Shown here piece by piece: positions 25,691 through 35,437 of a stretch of DNA of 44,948 bases. The position numbers and the translations under genes are program-made. This DNA is from Nitrosospira sp. (GTDB lineage Bacteria; Pseudomonadota; Gammaproteobacteria; Burkholderiales; Nitrosomonadaceae). The stretch's first letter is position 1. Each line of letters opens with the position of its first letter. The notes below the pieces were generated by a model. It searched no databases. It saw nothing but the letters and a program-made list of their open reading frames with translations, and was not told the DNA's origin. Location of the stretch: positions 1 through 44,948 of the forward strand of contig JACDGV010000021.1 of the NCBI GenBank assembly GCA_013821425.1, given 5' to 3'.

Positions 25691-26968
25691 GTGAAGTCCC
25701 ATCATTACGATTACGACCTCGTCATCATTGGTGGCGGTCCGGTAGGCATGGCGCTGGCTCTGGCATTGAGCGGTAGTGACGTTTCCGTGCTGCTGCTGGA
25801 AGCGCGGGGGTTGCCCGCAAAAACGGAAGACCCGCGTCCGCTGGCCTTGTCTCATGGCACCCGCCTGATCCTGCAACGCCTGGACGTCTGGGAAGGGTTG
25901 CCGCACGTCACGCCTATCACCACCATTCATATTTCCAATCGTGGCGGTTTTGGCCGGACCATACTGACTGCTACAGAAACGGGTGTGCCGGCGCTGGGCT
26001 ATGTAATGAACCATCATGACCTGTTTCGCGCCATGCATAAGGCATTGAACAATTCCGCTGTCGACTGCCTCACCGGAGCGCAGGTAACACGGCTGGAAAC
26101 CCATGCCGGGGCGGGAAAAGTGGAATTCGAGCATGATGGAGTAACAAAAAAAGCCACCGCCAGACTGCTTGCGGTGGCGGATGGCGGGCGCCTGATCGCG
26201 CAAATCGAAGGCGTGACGCAACACGTGCAGGACTACCAGCAATGGGCTGTCGTTGCGCGGGTCGGAACCGAGCGCTTCGCCGAAACGGCGGGGACTCTCT
26301 CGGCGAAGATATCCAGCGCGGGATCCGGGCATGGCGCTGGCTTCCCAGCCGCGGCCCGCTCCACTGGCAGACGCCGCGCGCATACCCCGCCTGGCGTCGC
26401 CTACGAGCGTTTTACTTCCGACGGTCCCGTCGCGCTGCTGCCCTCGGGCAAGCATTTTTCCTTGGTATGGACTGTTTCGCCCTCTGCCGCTGAGGAGCTT
26501 CTCGCGCTGGACGATGCGGCTTTTCTTGCGCGGTTGCATGGTCACTTCGGCGATCGCCTGGGTAAATTTGTCGAAGCCGGCAAACGGTCCGGCTTTCCGC
26601 TTGCGCTCAAATACGTTACTCCCGTCACGGCTTGCCGCGTGGTGCTGGTTGGCAACGCGGCACAAACCCTGCATCCCGTCGCGGGCCAGGGGTTTAATCT
26701 TGGGCTGCGTGACGCGTGGGAACTGGCTGATGAAATTATTGCCTCGCCCATCGATGTGGGCACGCCCGCGATGCTGGCGAGATATCGCGACAGGCGCCGC
26801 ATGGACAGCGGCGTGGGGCGAATGTTCACCGATTCCCTGGTCAGGCTCTTTTCCAATGAGGATCCGGTACTGGATAGTGCGCGCAGCCTTGGATTAGGCG
26901 CGCTGGATTGCCTCCCGCCAGCCAAGCGTTTTGTCGCCCGGCGCATGATGTTTGGCGCGCGAGGTTAG
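25691..26968 (+). CDS. ubiH: UbiH/COQ6-family FAD monooxygenase
   Basis: 425 residues from a GTG. The dinucleotide-binding motif is DYDLVIIGGGPVGMALALAL, and the second FAD motif is VVLVGNAAQTLHPVAGQGFN. Family members hydroxylate the ubiquinone ring. UbiH is favoured over UbiF/UbiI because of the pepP neighbour, but the exact carbon is uncertain. Residues around 196-228 are a Ser/Gly/Ala/Arg-rich insert starting inside the conserved stretch that normally goes straight to GVAYERFTSDGPVALLP. A 9-bp inverted repeat opens the insert. The frame is kept, so the enzyme may still work. Confidence 0.85.
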   Translation: MKSHHYDYDLVIIGGGPVGMALALALSGSDVSVLLLEARGLPAKTEDPRPLALSHGTRLILQRLDVWEGLPHVTPITTIHISNRGGFGRTILTATETGVPALGYVMNHHDLFRAMHKALNNSAVDCLTGAQVTRLETHAGAGKVEFEHDGVTKKATARLLAVADGGRLIAQIEGVTQHVQDYQQWAVVARVGTERFAETAGTLSAKISSAGSGHGAGFPAAARSTGRRRAHTPPGVAYERFTSDGPVALLPSGKHFSLVWTVSPSAAEELLALDDAAFLARLHGHFGDRLGKFVEAGKRSGFPLALKYVTPVTACRVVLVGNAAQTLHPVAGQGFNLGLRDAWELADEIIASPIDVGTPAMLARYRDRRRMDSGVGRMFTDSLVRLFSNEDPVLDSARSLGLGALDCLPPAKRFVARRMMFGARG

Positions 26969-27312
26969 TCGGCCTATCTCGTATTGCCACCCCTGCACCG
27001 CGCTCGTGCCGGGATTTACTCGGAAATTCCTGTTGTTCGCAGGTTCGCAGCTGATATAAATGAATCGCCATCCACGGTAAAATCCTTCATGTGTCGTTCG
27101 TGTTGCCGTAGATATGCTTGTAGAACCGTTCGGCGTGAGGAAAATATTGCGGACAGCCCGGACTCGTGCGAGTTGTCCCGGACCTGTTGAATCAAATAAC
27201 ATATGAGCTACAAGGCCAGGGCACGGGTTCAGAATCACCATTTCCTGTTAAGATTGCATTATTTCTGTCCTCTGCCCAGTTCGCTGCCGGCACCGCCATT
27301 AAGTGAAATCAT
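26969..27312. other. Intergenic region before dusB
   Basis: 344 bp without a convincing gene. It must hold the dusB-fis promoter, but no strong -35/-10 pair stands out. Confidence 0.4.
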
Positions 27313-28326
27313 ATGCAAATCGGTTCCCACACTCTTAAGAATAACCTTATCGTTGCCCCCATGGCGGGGGTGACAGACCGTCCTTTCCGTCAGCTGTGCA
27401 AGAGCATGGGCGCCGGCATGGCGGTGTCCGAGATGGTATCGAGCAACTCGCTGCTGTGGGGTTCCGAGAAAACCCGCCGCCGCGCCAATCATGAAGGTGA
27501 AGTGGACCCGATTTCGGTACAGATTGCCGGCGCCGACCCGGTAATGATGGCTGAAGCAGCGCGTTACAACGTGGCGCAAGGCGCGCAGATCATAGATATC
27601 AATATGGGCTGCCCTGCCAAGAAAATTTGCAACGTGATGGCGGGCTCCGCTTTGTTGCAGGATCAACCCCTGGTCGGGCGGATACTTGACGCGGTAGTAG
27701 GCGCGGTAAGCGTGCCCGTCACCCTGAAAATCCGCACCGGATGGGACACGCAGCATAAAAATGCACTAGCCGTCGCACGCATCGCGGAGAGCGCGGGAAT
27801 CCAGGCGCTGGCGGTTCACGGGCGTACGCGCGCTTGCGCGTATACGGGGCATGCGGAATACGACACCATCGCCACGGTAAAAGCCGCGTTGAAAATTCCG
27901 GTTATCGCCAATGGCGACATCACCACGCCTGAAAAAGCTAAACATGTGCTTGAATACACTGGCGCGGACGCCATTATGGTCGGGCGGGCGGCACAGGGGC
28001 GGCCGTGGATATTTCGCGAGATCAGCCATTATCTGGCTACGGGCGTACATCTCCAGTTGCCGGAAGTCGCCGAGATTCATCGGGTGCTGATCAGGCACCT
28101 GCATGAGCTATACGGTTTTTACGGTGAATATTCGGGCGTGCGCATCGCTCGCAAGCACATATCCTGGTACACCAAGGGTCTGGTCGGGTCTGCTGGTTTC
28201 CGTCACGCGATGAACCAGTTGCAAAGCACAGACCAGCAATTAGCCGCAGTTAACGAATTTTTCGGCGAACTGGCCGGCCACGGACGGCGATTGACCTACG
28301 TTGAGGCTGAGGAGCTGGTCGCATGA
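27313..28326 (+). CDS. dusB: tRNA-dihydrouridine synthase B
   Basis: 337 residues, FMN-dependent TIM barrel. Begins MQIGSHTLKNNLIVAPMAGV, then the active-site MGCPAKKICNVMAGSAL with catalytic C100, and HGRTR and GDI motifs. Reduces uridine in the D-loop of tRNAs. It forms an operon with fis (four-base overlap, ATGA), the same pairing as in enterobacteria, where dusB translation aids fis expression. Confidence 0.94.
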   Translation: MQIGSHTLKNNLIVAPMAGVTDRPFRQLCKSMGAGMAVSEMVSSNSLLWGSEKTRRRANHEGEVDPISVQIAGADPVMMAEAARYNVAQGAQIIDINMGCPAKKICNVMAGSALLQDQPLVGRILDAVVGAVSVPVTLKIRTGWDTQHKNALAVARIAESAGIQALAVHGRTRACAYTGHAEYDTIATVKAALKIPVIANGDITTPEKAKHVLEYTGADAIMVGRAAQGRPWIFREISHYLATGVHLQLPEVAEIHRVLIRHLHELYGFYGEYSGVRIARKHISWYTKGLVGSAGFRHAMNQLQSTDQQLAAVNEFFGELAGHGRRLTYVEAEELVA

Positions 28327-28565
28327 GCATAATTAACGAAAACGACATTGCCAGGTGCGTGCGCAAAGCCGTGGAAGACTATTTCAGCGACCTGGACGGC
28401 GAAAAGCCGCATGCCATCCACGAAATGGTCATACGCAGCGTCGAGAAGCCCCTGATCGAGCTTGTGATGGAATACGCCGGGGGTAACCAGACCCGTGCCG
28501 CCGAATTGCTCGGCATCAACCGCAACACGCTGCGGAATAAGATGAAGCTGTACCAGATCAAGTAG
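28323..28565 (+). CDS. fis: Fis family DNA-binding protein
   Basis: 80 residues with the Fis helix-turn-helix at the C-terminus (GGNQTRAAELLGINRNTLRN). Shorter than E. coli Fis (98) but typical for betaproteobacteria, which lack part of the N-terminal beta-hairpin. Nucleoid-associated regulator. Coupled to dusB by overlap. Confidence 0.93.
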   Translation: MSIINENDIARCVRKAVEDYFSDLDGEKPHAIHEMVIRSVEKPLIELVMEYAGGNQTRAAELLGINRNTLRNKMKLYQIK

Positions 28566-28619
28566 CAGCCAGCAGATCAATCGCGCGGCGACCAATACGA
28601 TTTCAACAAGCCATTCCTG

Positions 28620-30182
28620 ATGTCCATCAAACAAGCTCTGATCAGTGCCTCCGACAAGACCGGCATTGTCGAATTTGCAAGCGAACTGTGCCGGATGGGG
28701 GTGACCATTCTCTCCACCGGCGGTACCGCCAGGATACTGAAGGATTCGGGCCTGGCCGTAACCGAGGTTGGCGATTACACGGGCTTTCCTGAAATGCTCG
28801 ATGGACGGGTGAAAACCCTGCATCCAAAAATACATGCCGGCATCCTGGCGCGAAAGGACCTCCCCGAGCATACGGCGGCGATGGAAAAGGCCGCCATCCC
28901 AGGCATCGAACTGGTGGTAGTGAACCTTTATCCTTTCAGCCAGACCGTTGCTCGCCCGGATTGCAATCTGGATGAGGCAATAGAGAATATCGACATTGGC
29001 GGCCCGGCCATGGTGCGGGCTGCGGCAAAAAACTACAGGAGCGTGGCGATCATTACCGATCCTGCGGACTACATCGCTTTTCTCGAAGAGATTAAATCGC
29101 ACGGGGGCGCAGTTACGCCGGAGTTCCGTTTCAGTCTTGCCTGCAAGGCTTTCTCGCATACCGCCGCCTACGACAGCGCCATCAGCAATTACCTCACCTC
29201 GCTGGATGGCGAAGGTGGAGAGCGCCGGGCATTTTCCGGCCGTCTCAATCTCAATTTCAATATTGCGCAGCACTTGCGATACGGCGAAAACCCCCATCAG
29301 CAGGCTGCTTTCTATCGGGAGCCTGAACCGGCACCCGGCAGTCTTGCCAGCTATACCCAGTTGCAAGGCAAGGAATTGTCTTATAACAACATCGCCGATG
29401 CCGATGCCGCATGGGAATGCGTCAAGACGTTCGAGTTGCCCGCCTGCGTCATCATCAAGCACGCCAATCCCTGCGGCGTAGCCGTAGCCGATACGCCACT
29501 TGCCGCATACAAACTTGCCTTTGCCACCGATCCCACTTCCGCTTTTGGCGGTATCATTGCATTCAATCGCGTGCTGGATGGCGCTGGGGCGGAGGCATTG
29601 ACCAGACAATTCGTTGAAGTGGTCATTGCGCCGCAATTGACCAGCGAGGCCAAACAGGTTCTTGCCGGAAAAACCAACGTGCGCGTGCTGACATTGCCCT
29701 TCCAGACAGGCGGCAATACTCTTGACTTCAAGCGCGTGGGCGGGGGATTACTGGTACAGACCCCGGACAATCTCAACGTCACCGCCGCGCAACTGAAAGT
29801 CGTGACCAAGGCCCAGCCAACGCAGCAGCAATTTCGGGATCTGTTATTTGCCTGGCGCGTAGCCAAGTTCGTCAAGTCCAACGCCATCGTCTTTTGCGCG
29901 AACGGCCAGACGCTGGGCGTGGGCGCGGGACAGATGAGCCGCGTAGATAGCGCCCGAATCGCTTCGATAAAGGCCCGGAACGCCGGGCTCGCGCTCGCCG
30001 GTTCGGTGGTCGCCTCGGATGCCTTCTTCCCGTTTCGCGATGGGCTGGACGTAGTGGTCGAGGCGGGCTCCACCGCAGTCATCCAGCCGGGGGGAAGCGT
30101 CCGCGACGAAGAGGTGATTGCCGCTGCGGATGAGCAGGGCGTGGCAATGGTGTTTACCGGCGTGCGCCATTTCAGACATTAA
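28620..30182 (+). CDS. purH: Bifunctional AICAR transformylase/IMP cyclohydrolase
   Basis: 520 residues, full length. The N-terminal IMP cyclohydrolase part has [16 protein letters not shown] and STGGTARIL. The C-terminal formyltransferase part has [13 protein letters not shown] and [11 protein letters not shown]. Catalyses the last two steps of IMP synthesis. It is followed 18 bp later by purD, so the two purine genes are likely one unit, possibly continuing from dusB-fis (54-bp gap). Confidence 0.95.
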   Translation: MSIKQALISASDKTGIVEFASELCRMGVTILSTGGTARILKDSGLAVTEVGDYTGFPEMLDGRVKTLHPKIHAGILARKDLPEHTAAMEKAAIPGIELVVVNLYPFSQTVARPDCNLDEAIENIDIGGPAMVRAAAKNYRSVAIITDPADYIAFLEEIKSHGGAVTPEFRFSLACKAFSHTAAYDSAISNYLTSLDGEGGERRAFSGRLNLNFNIAQHLRYGENPHQQAAFYREPEPAPGSLASYTQLQGKELSYNNIADADAAWECVKTFELPACVIIKHANPCGVAVADTPLAAYKLAFATDPTSAFGGIIAFNRVLDGAGAEALTRQFVEVVIAPQLTSEAKQVLAGKTNVRVLTLPFQTGGNTLDFKRVGGGLLVQTPDNLNVTAAQLKVVTKAQPTQQQFRDLLFAWRVAKFVKSNAIVFCANGQTLGVGAGQMSRVDSARIASIKARNAGLALAGSVVASDAFFPFRDGLDVVVEAGSTAVIQPGGSVRDEEVIAAADEQGVAMVFTGVRHFRH

Positions 30183-30200
30183 GTTTGGTTGCCCATAGAT

Positions 30201-31517
30201 ATGAAATTACTCGTAATCGGCGCAGGCGGCAGAGAACATGCCCTGGCGTGGAAGCTCCTCAAGTCGTCACGCACCACTCGCCCCATGACGGTCTATGTTG
30301 CCCCCGGCAATGCCGGCACCGCCCTGGAAGAGGGCCTGGAGAACCTCCCGATCACGGGTATTCCTGAACTGGTGGAGTTCGCAAAGAAGGAATCCATCGT
30401 TTTCACAGTCGTCGGGCCGGAGGCGCCGCTGGCCGAAGGGATCGTGGACGCCTTTCGCGCTGCCAGTCTGAAGATCTTCGGCCCGACCAGGCAAGCTGCA
30501 CGGCTGGAAACTTCCAAGGATTTCGCCAAGGCGTTCATGCAGCGCCATGGCATCCCGACCGCCACCCATACGACTTTTGATTCTGCTGCCGAAGCCCACC
30601 GGTATCTGGACGAAAAGGGTGCGCCCATCGTCATCAAGGCAGACGGGCTGGCCGCCGGCAAAGGCGTGGTGGTGGCAATGACGCCGGCCGAAGCGCACGC
30701 GGCAATTGATACCTTGATGGCGGAAAACAACGCGCAACTGGGTAATGCCGCGGCGCGGGTTGTGATCGAAGAATTTCTCGAAGGCGACGAAGTCAGCTTT
30801 ATAGTCATGGCCGACGGCCATCACGTGCTGCCGCTCGCGACTAGCCAGGATCACAAGCGCCTGAAGGAAGGCGATCAGGGGCCCAACACCGGGGGGATGG
30901 GCGCTTATTCGCCCGCTCCCCTGATTACGCCAACCCTGCACGCCAGGATAATGCGCGAAATCATCCAGCCTGCCATGAATGGCATGGCGCAGGAAGGCGA
31001 GCGCTACACCGGCTTTCTCTATGCCGGGCTGATGATAATGGCGGATGGCGGCATCAAGGTGCTGGAGTTTAATTGCCGCATGGGGGATCCGGAAGCCGAA
31101 GTTATCATATTGCGCCTGAAAAGTAATTTCATAACCTTGATAGAGCATGCGATAGGCGGAAGCCTCGACAAGATAGAGGCGGAATGGGACAGGCGCACCG
31201 CCCTAAGCGTCGTGATGGTGGCAAAGGGTTATCCGGACGCGCCGCGCAAAGGTGATGTCATCCACGGGCTGCGGGAACTGGAGGGGGCGGAAACCGCGGA
31301 AAAGGATTTTTTCGTGTTTCACGCCGGCACGGCTCTGGGTGGAGAAAACGGCGAGGAAATCGTCACTGCGGGGGGGCGCGTGCTGTGTGTTACCGCGCTA
31401 GCGGACAGCGTGAAAATGGCCCAGCGCCGAGCCTATGAAATCGCAGGCCAGATACATTTCGACGGCTGCCAGATGCGCCGCGACATCGGGCATCGAGCTA
31501 TCAATCACCGGAAGTAA
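30201..31517 (+). CDS. purD: Phosphoribosylamine-glycine ligase
   Basis: 438 residues beginning MKLLVIGAGGREHALAWKL, the standard GAR synthetase start; the in-frame TTG at 30189 adds four atypical residues. ATP-grasp motifs are visible: IVIKADGLAAGKGVVVA, EGDEVSF, NTGGMGAYSPAPL and LEFNCRMGDPEAEVI. Second step of purine synthesis. Slightly longer at the C-terminus than the usual 420 to 430 residues. Confidence 0.95.
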   Translation: MKLLVIGAGGREHALAWKLLKSSRTTRPMTVYVAPGNAGTALEEGLENLPITGIPELVEFAKKESIVFTVVGPEAPLAEGIVDAFRAASLKIFGPTRQAARLETSKDFAKAFMQRHGIPTATHTTFDSAAEAHRYLDEKGAPIVIKADGLAAGKGVVVAMTPAEAHAAIDTLMAENNAQLGNAAARVVIEEFLEGDEVSFIVMADGHHVLPLATSQDHKRLKEGDQGPNTGGMGAYSPAPLITPTLHARIMREIIQPAMNGMAQEGERYTGFLYAGLMIMADGGIKVLEFNCRMGDPEAEVIILRLKSNFITLIEHAIGGSLDKIEAEWDRRTALSVVMVAKGYPDAPRKGDVIHGLRELEGAETAEKDFFVFHAGTALGGENGEEIVTAGGRVLCVTALADSVKMAQRRAYEIAGQIHFDGCQMRRDIGHRAINHRK

Positions 31518-31580
31518 TCTCGCTGCGAGCCTGCAATGACAAATAAAAAAACCGGCGTCTATCAGGAGCGAGGAGGCGGT

Positions 31581-32480
31581 ATGAGCACCGCCCAGCAAGC
31601 CAGGGAATTTTTCACAGGGCTTCAGCAGCGCATTGTCGAGCGGCTTGAACAGGTGGATGGCACGCGTTTTCGCCGCGATGAATGGGAACGCGCCGAAGGC
31701 GGCGGCGGCCTGAGCTGCGTGATGGAAGGGGGCAAAGTGCTCGAGCGCGGGGGCGTGAACTACTCGCACGTATTCGGCGGCGGCCTGCCGGCTTCGGCCA
31801 CAGCCGCCAGGCCGGAACTATCCGGGCGGGGATTCGAGGCAATGGGTGTATCGCTTGTGCTGCACCCCCGCAACCCCTATGCCCCGACTGTGCACTTGAA
31901 CGTGCGCTATCTGGAAGCGAACAAGGAAGGTGCGGAGCCCGTCTGGTGGTTTGGCGGCGGCATGGATTTGACCCCTTATTATGGCTTTGAAGAAGACGCG
32001 ATACATTTCCATCAGACCTGCAAAAACGCGCTGGAGCCATTTGGCGGCGATTATCACCCCCGATTCAAAAAATGGTGCGATGAATATTTTTACCTGAAGC
32101 ATCGCAAGGAGCCGCGCGGGATTGGCGGCATCTTCTTTGATGATTTGGGTAAACCCGATTTCGACACCTGCTTCAACCTGACCAAAAGCGTGGGTGATCA
32201 TTTCATTGCGGCCTATGTGCCGATTCTGGAGCGTCGCCTGGGTACGCCCTACGGCGAACGCGAGTGCGACTTTCAGGCGTACCGCCGGGGGCGTTACGTG
32301 GAATTCAACCTGGTGTGGGACCGCGGCACCCTGTTTGGTCTGCAATCGGGCGGCCGCACTGAATCCATCCTCATGTCCCTGCCCCCTATCGTGAAATGGC
32401 GCTATGATTGGAAGCCTGAGGCGGGCAGTGCTGAAGACAAGCTCTATACGGATTTCCTAACCAGCAAGGATTGGGCGTGA
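31581..32480 (+). CDS. hemF: Oxygen-dependent coproporphyrinogen III oxidase
   Basis: 299 residues from ATG 31581, exactly the E. coli length, with GAGGAGG five bases upstream; an earlier in-frame ATG at 31536 lacks such a site. Family motifs: [51 protein letters not shown] and [18 protein letters not shown]. Oxidative decarboxylation in haem synthesis, requiring oxygen, which fits an aerobic haem-rich ammonia oxidiser. Confidence 0.95.
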   Translation: MSTAQQAREFFTGLQQRIVERLEQVDGTRFRRDEWERAEGGGGLSCVMEGGKVLERGGVNYSHVFGGGLPASATAARPELSGRGFEAMGVSLVLHPRNPYAPTVHLNVRYLEANKEGAEPVWWFGGGMDLTPYYGFEEDAIHFHQTCKNALEPFGGDYHPRFKKWCDEYFYLKHRKEPRGIGGIFFDDLGKPDFDTCFNLTKSVGDHFIAAYVPILERRLGTPYGERECDFQAYRRGRYVEFNLVWDRGTLFGLQSGGRTESILMSLPPIVKWRYDWKPEAGSAEDKLYTDFLTSKDWA

Positions 32481-32627
32481 GACGGGTAGGGGTCGGTAAT
32501 TGCCTTCGTAAGTGTACTTGTCAGAAATACCTGGGGGAGGACAGCCAGTTCATTGCTGCTGCTTTGGTAAGCTCAATATTATGTAGTGGTATTTTGTTAT
32601 AAAATACGCGTCGTAATGTAAAACTCA

Positions 32628-32703
<76 letters not shown>

Positions 32704-32737
32704 TTTAGGTGTTTCACCAAGTCCCAAGAAGTCCCGA

Positions 32738-32766
32738 AAGCCCGCTCCCAGCGGGCTTTTTTTACG
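32738..32766 (+). terminator. Rho-independent terminator after tRNA-Ala
   Basis: GCCCGCT pairs with AGCGGGC around CCC, followed by seven T. A-rich bases before the stem make it suitable in both directions. Confidence 0.9.
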
Positions 32767-32872
32767 ACTACCTCACATCAGACATGTGCGGGGTGGATCC
32801 GGCGGATATTCCGCTATCTAACGTCATCACTGCGGCCAATGTTTGTGATGAGCAAGTTCAAGGGCTCTGCTG

Positions 32873-33304
32873 ATGGATAGGGGCTTTGTCGTTAAGGGTG
32901 GCGGCGTAATGAGGATCCTGCAAACTCCTTGTTTTGTTTCTGAATCATTTGATCCGGCCGACGGTGAGCTCGCGTGTGGAAGAATCCAATATGAGGCTAC
33001 GTGGGACACCGGAGCAGGCACATCATTAATTACTCAGCGCATTGTTAATGAATGCGGTTTGAAACCTATAAGGAGTTCCAAACTACAAAGCGTAAGCGGA
33101 GTGCAAAAGACCGAGGTCTATCTGGTGAACATCTATTTACCCGGCAACGTTTTGTTTTGCAAAATTCCGGTGGTCAGAGGTGATTTTAGCCATGGACGTT
33201 GGGACAGGATTGTCGGCATGGACATTATAGGAGCCGGTGATTTTTCGGTAAGGAACAGGAACTCAGTCACTGAGTTTTCTTTCACAGTCCGAGAGGCGGA
33301 ATGA
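32873..33304 (+). CDS. Retropepsin-like aspartic protease domain protein
   Basis: 143 residues. YEATWDTGAGTSLITQRIV holds the catalytic DTGA of retropepsins, and RIVGMDIIGAGDFSV is the matching downstream hydrophobic-hydrophobic-Gly motif. There is no signal peptide. A second ATG at 32909 is a possible start. The stop overlaps the ATG of the HNH gene, so they are translated together. Single-domain retropepsins of this kind occur in bacteria and phages with little known function. Confidence 0.75.
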   Translation: MDRGFVVKGGGVMRILQTPCFVSESFDPADGELACGRIQYEATWDTGAGTSLITQRIVNECGLKPIRSSKLQSVSGVQKTEVYLVNIYLPGNVLFCKIPVVRGDFSHGRWDRIVGMDIIGAGDFSVRNRNSVTEFSFTVREAE

Positions 33305-33624
33305 GGCCAACAGCCGCGCAGAGGGGCTACAACAGCGCCTGGCAGAAGTGTAGAGCAGGACATCTCCTAAAGAATCCATACTGCGTCAGGTGCGGAAAGA
33401 TTGCGTCCGTGGTGGACCACATTAAACCCCACAAGCGCGATCAAGCGCTGTTCTGGGATCCCGATAACAGGCAATCGCTGTGCCAAAACTGTCACAACTC
33501 ATACAAGCAACGATTAGAAAAGTCCGGCCGAGTTATCGGCTGTGATGTAAATGGTTTCCCGGTTGACCCACAGCACCACTGGAGAAAGCCTTCATTAGAG
33601 GTCGCGCCATCTCGCGTGCGGTAG
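33301..33624 (+). CDS. HNH endonuclease
   Basis: 107 residues: RGYNSAWQKCRAGHLLKNPY, CVRCG, VVDHIKPHKRD, and QSLCQNCHNSYKQRLEKSG. The two CxxC pairs form the structural zinc site, and the His of VDHIKPH is the catalytic base region. This is the phage-type HNH fold. Coupled to the retropepsin gene by a four-base overlap. Could be part of a phage packaging remnant or a nuclease effector. Confidence 0.85.
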   Translation: MRPTAAQRGYNSAWQKCRAGHLLKNPYCVRCGKIASVVDHIKPHKRDQALFWDPDNRQSLCQNCHNSYKQRLEKSGRVIGCDVNGFPVDPQHHWRKPSLEVAPSRVR

Positions 33625-33783
33625 TTTATAGTCCTTCTGAAGGTCTACATCAGGATGTAGCTGCTTGATCGCTTGTATAGCCAAACTAACGGCTTGGTCT
33701 AGGTCGGGAGAAGTAACGGTGAAGGGGCCAAGATCAGGCTTAGCTGGATCAACTGAGTGATACGTGATTTCGAATTCGCGCAT
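33595..33783 (-). CDS. Hypothetical protein, 62 residues
   Basis: Begins MREFEITYHSVDPAKPDLGP six bases after GAGGAG; an ATG two codons earlier is too close to that site. Alternating beta-strand-like sequence (FTVTSPDLDQAVSLAIQAI) suggests a small alpha/beta fold. No family recognised. Its 3' end overlaps the HNH gene's 3' end on the opposite strand. Confidence 0.6.
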   Translation of the reverse strand: MREFEITYHSVDPAKPDLGPFTVTSPDLDQAVSLAIQAIKQLHPDVDLQKDYKLPHARWRDL

Positions 33784-34048
33784 GTTCATCTCCTCTGTTC
33801 ATTAGCTCACGGATAATACGCATCTCCAGCAAAACATCAATATGATTCATGCCCCCAGTGTTACCACACTTGAAACCATGGAATATAAACCGAAGCCGAA
33901 TAATTCGAAGTGGGAGGGGGGATCAAAATCTCTCCGGCTTTCAGCGCTAGACCGCGCTGATCCCTTTCCTTTCATAAATCGTAACAAAAAAGATAATAAA
34001 GGCTCACCTCAGCCGTTAAGATAGTGGTCATCTCATTGGGTTTCGGCC

Positions 34049-34522
34049 ATGGAATTTATTTCTGTTGTTTTAGCAGGAGTCTTAATTTTCGTTCTCGGAC
34101 AAATGATTCTCAAGCTGTTCATCGAACCGGTACAGCAGTTCAAAAAGACAATGGCGGAAATAGCCCATACGTCTGTTTGTTATTCACACGCAATTCACAA
34201 CGCGGATCTCATGCCGAAAGAATTGCGGGACGAGGTATACCATAAATTGCGACATCTTTCCGGTCAACTCTATGCCGATATGGAGCTAATCCCACTTTTC
34301 CCTTATCCCGTATTGCGCTTGTTTTTTCAACTACCACAGCGCACCCAGATATACAAAACAGCCCAACACTTAATCGCGGTGGGAAACTGGATGCGAAGTT
34401 CCAGTCAACACAAATTCGACAATATAGTGGGAGAGATGCAGGACGCGTGCGATAGTCTTGGTCTCTATACTCATCCTAATGATCGAATTCCCGACGAGCA
34501 TCTTCAAAGGTTTAGAAGATGA
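34049..34522 (+). CDS. Membrane-anchored hypothetical protein
   Basis: 157 residues. One N-terminal helix (FISVVLAGVLIFVLGQMILK) anchors a helical cytoplasmic domain (KTMAEIAHTSVCYSHAIHNA, ELRDEVYHKLRHLSGQLYAD). Resembles unnamed membrane proteins of genomic islands; no function known. It stands alone between other small genes. A 78-codon frame following it (34556-34792) is not convincing. Confidence 0.6.
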   Translation: MEFISVVLAGVLIFVLGQMILKLFIEPVQQFKKTMAEIAHTSVCYSHAIHNADLMPKELRDEVYHKLRHLSGQLYADMELIPLFPYPVLRLFFQLPQRTQIYKTAQHLIAVGNWMRSSSQHKFDNIVGEMQDACDSLGLYTHPNDRIPDEHLQRFRR

Positions 34523-34802
34523 GTATGGACGGGCTAGACACTGGGATGAGGGCAAATGACGTTACGGGAGGACTCTACCAGAAGCCCTACAATCGATTTT
34601 AATGGAGAGGTGGCCACCTTCATATATCAACCGAGGGGAAATAAATCAGCCATAGACCGCCTGGGGAAGGTCATTTACTCTTTTCTTTACTTTTTTATTG
34701 GGGTTATGAAAAAAGAAGAGGATATGTGTTCTCTCGCCCCTACTCTCAGCGTAGTATCGCGCTCTTGTCTCGTTCTGACACACGATAAATAAGGAGTCTT
34801 AC

Positions 34803-35135
34803 TTGAAATTCTCGTATCCAGCTGAGAAATTTAAAGCAGCACGCACTCACCTCATGCTTCCGCATGCCAAAGGGGAGGCTGCATCAATTGCTGACGCTTT
34901 CGCTGAATGTTCTTTCGGCATAAGCAAAATAGAGCCCGACGACCTCGACGATTACGCTCGCGGACTGGTAACGAAACTTAAGGAACTGATTGACCCGGTG
35001 GGATTAAAAGACCCCGCAGATCGAGGCTTGTACACTATTAAGGCAGAAAAGCTGAAGATTGAACAAAGGCGTGAACTATCTTCAACAGTTGATGAGCTTG
35101 CAAGCTGGTTTGACATTAAGTCGCACACTTCCTAA
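34803..35135 (+). CDS. Hypothetical protein, 110 residues
   Basis: Starts at a TTG behind AAGGAG; product begins MKFSYPAEKFKAARTHLMLP and is helical and charged (YTIKAEKLKIEQRRELSSTV). No membrane segment and no known motif. Ribosome binding site and composition support a real gene; function unknown. Confidence 0.6.
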   Translation: MKFSYPAEKFKAARTHLMLPHAKGEAASIADAFAECSFGISKIEPDDLDDYARGLVTKLKELIDPVGLKDPADRGLYTIKAEKLKIEQRRELSSTVDELASWFDIKSHTS

Positions 35136-35437
35136 TATGCGGTTCTTCAGGACTCAATAGCGGACACTGTCAGGGGGCATAATTGGGGGCATATTTCTTA
35201 TAAGGTTCTTTACATCCTCTATTCATGCGGGATTCCGGCCTAATTCGATTGTCCTCGCCCCACCAAGAAGACGTCAAAAAACCGAAGGCTTACAGCCTTT
35301 TTATTTCCGCAGCTCATTGATTAAATCCTAAGCCAGGGCAAGCGCGGCTTTTGGGTCAGAGCCACCAAACTTGACTGACGCAAGGGCTTCGCCGATTTCT
35401 TCGCCTGCCGCTAGGGAAGTCCTTAACAAGTCGTTAT
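35136..35437. other. Non-coding stretch with GGGGGCATA repeats
   Basis: No gene. Two copies of GGGGGCATA lie about 15 bp apart (near 35174 and 35189). A tRNA-3'-end-like CTCGCCCCACCA lies near 35252-35263, and a terminator follows. Such features often flank tyrosine-recombinase attachment sites, but no integrase gene remains. Confidence 0.35.
35285..35305 (+). terminator. Terminator-like hairpin
   Basis: AAGGCT pairs with AGCCTT around TAC, followed by a T-rich tract. Probably ends transcription of the 34.8-kb gene or an older unit. Confidence 0.6.

Noticed and set aside
25421-26674. 417-codon frame antisense to ubiH and the small membrane gene
   Set aside because: Basic, low-information product without motifs; ubiH on the other strand has clear FAD motifs.
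28296-29636. 446-codon frame antisense to purH
   Set aside because: Shadow of a highly conserved enzyme gene; no ribosome binding site or recognisable domain.
35236-35263. Partial tRNA gene
   Set aside because: Only the 3' tail resembles a tRNA; the T-stem does not pair (position 61 is not C) and no D-arm or anticodon arm precedes it.
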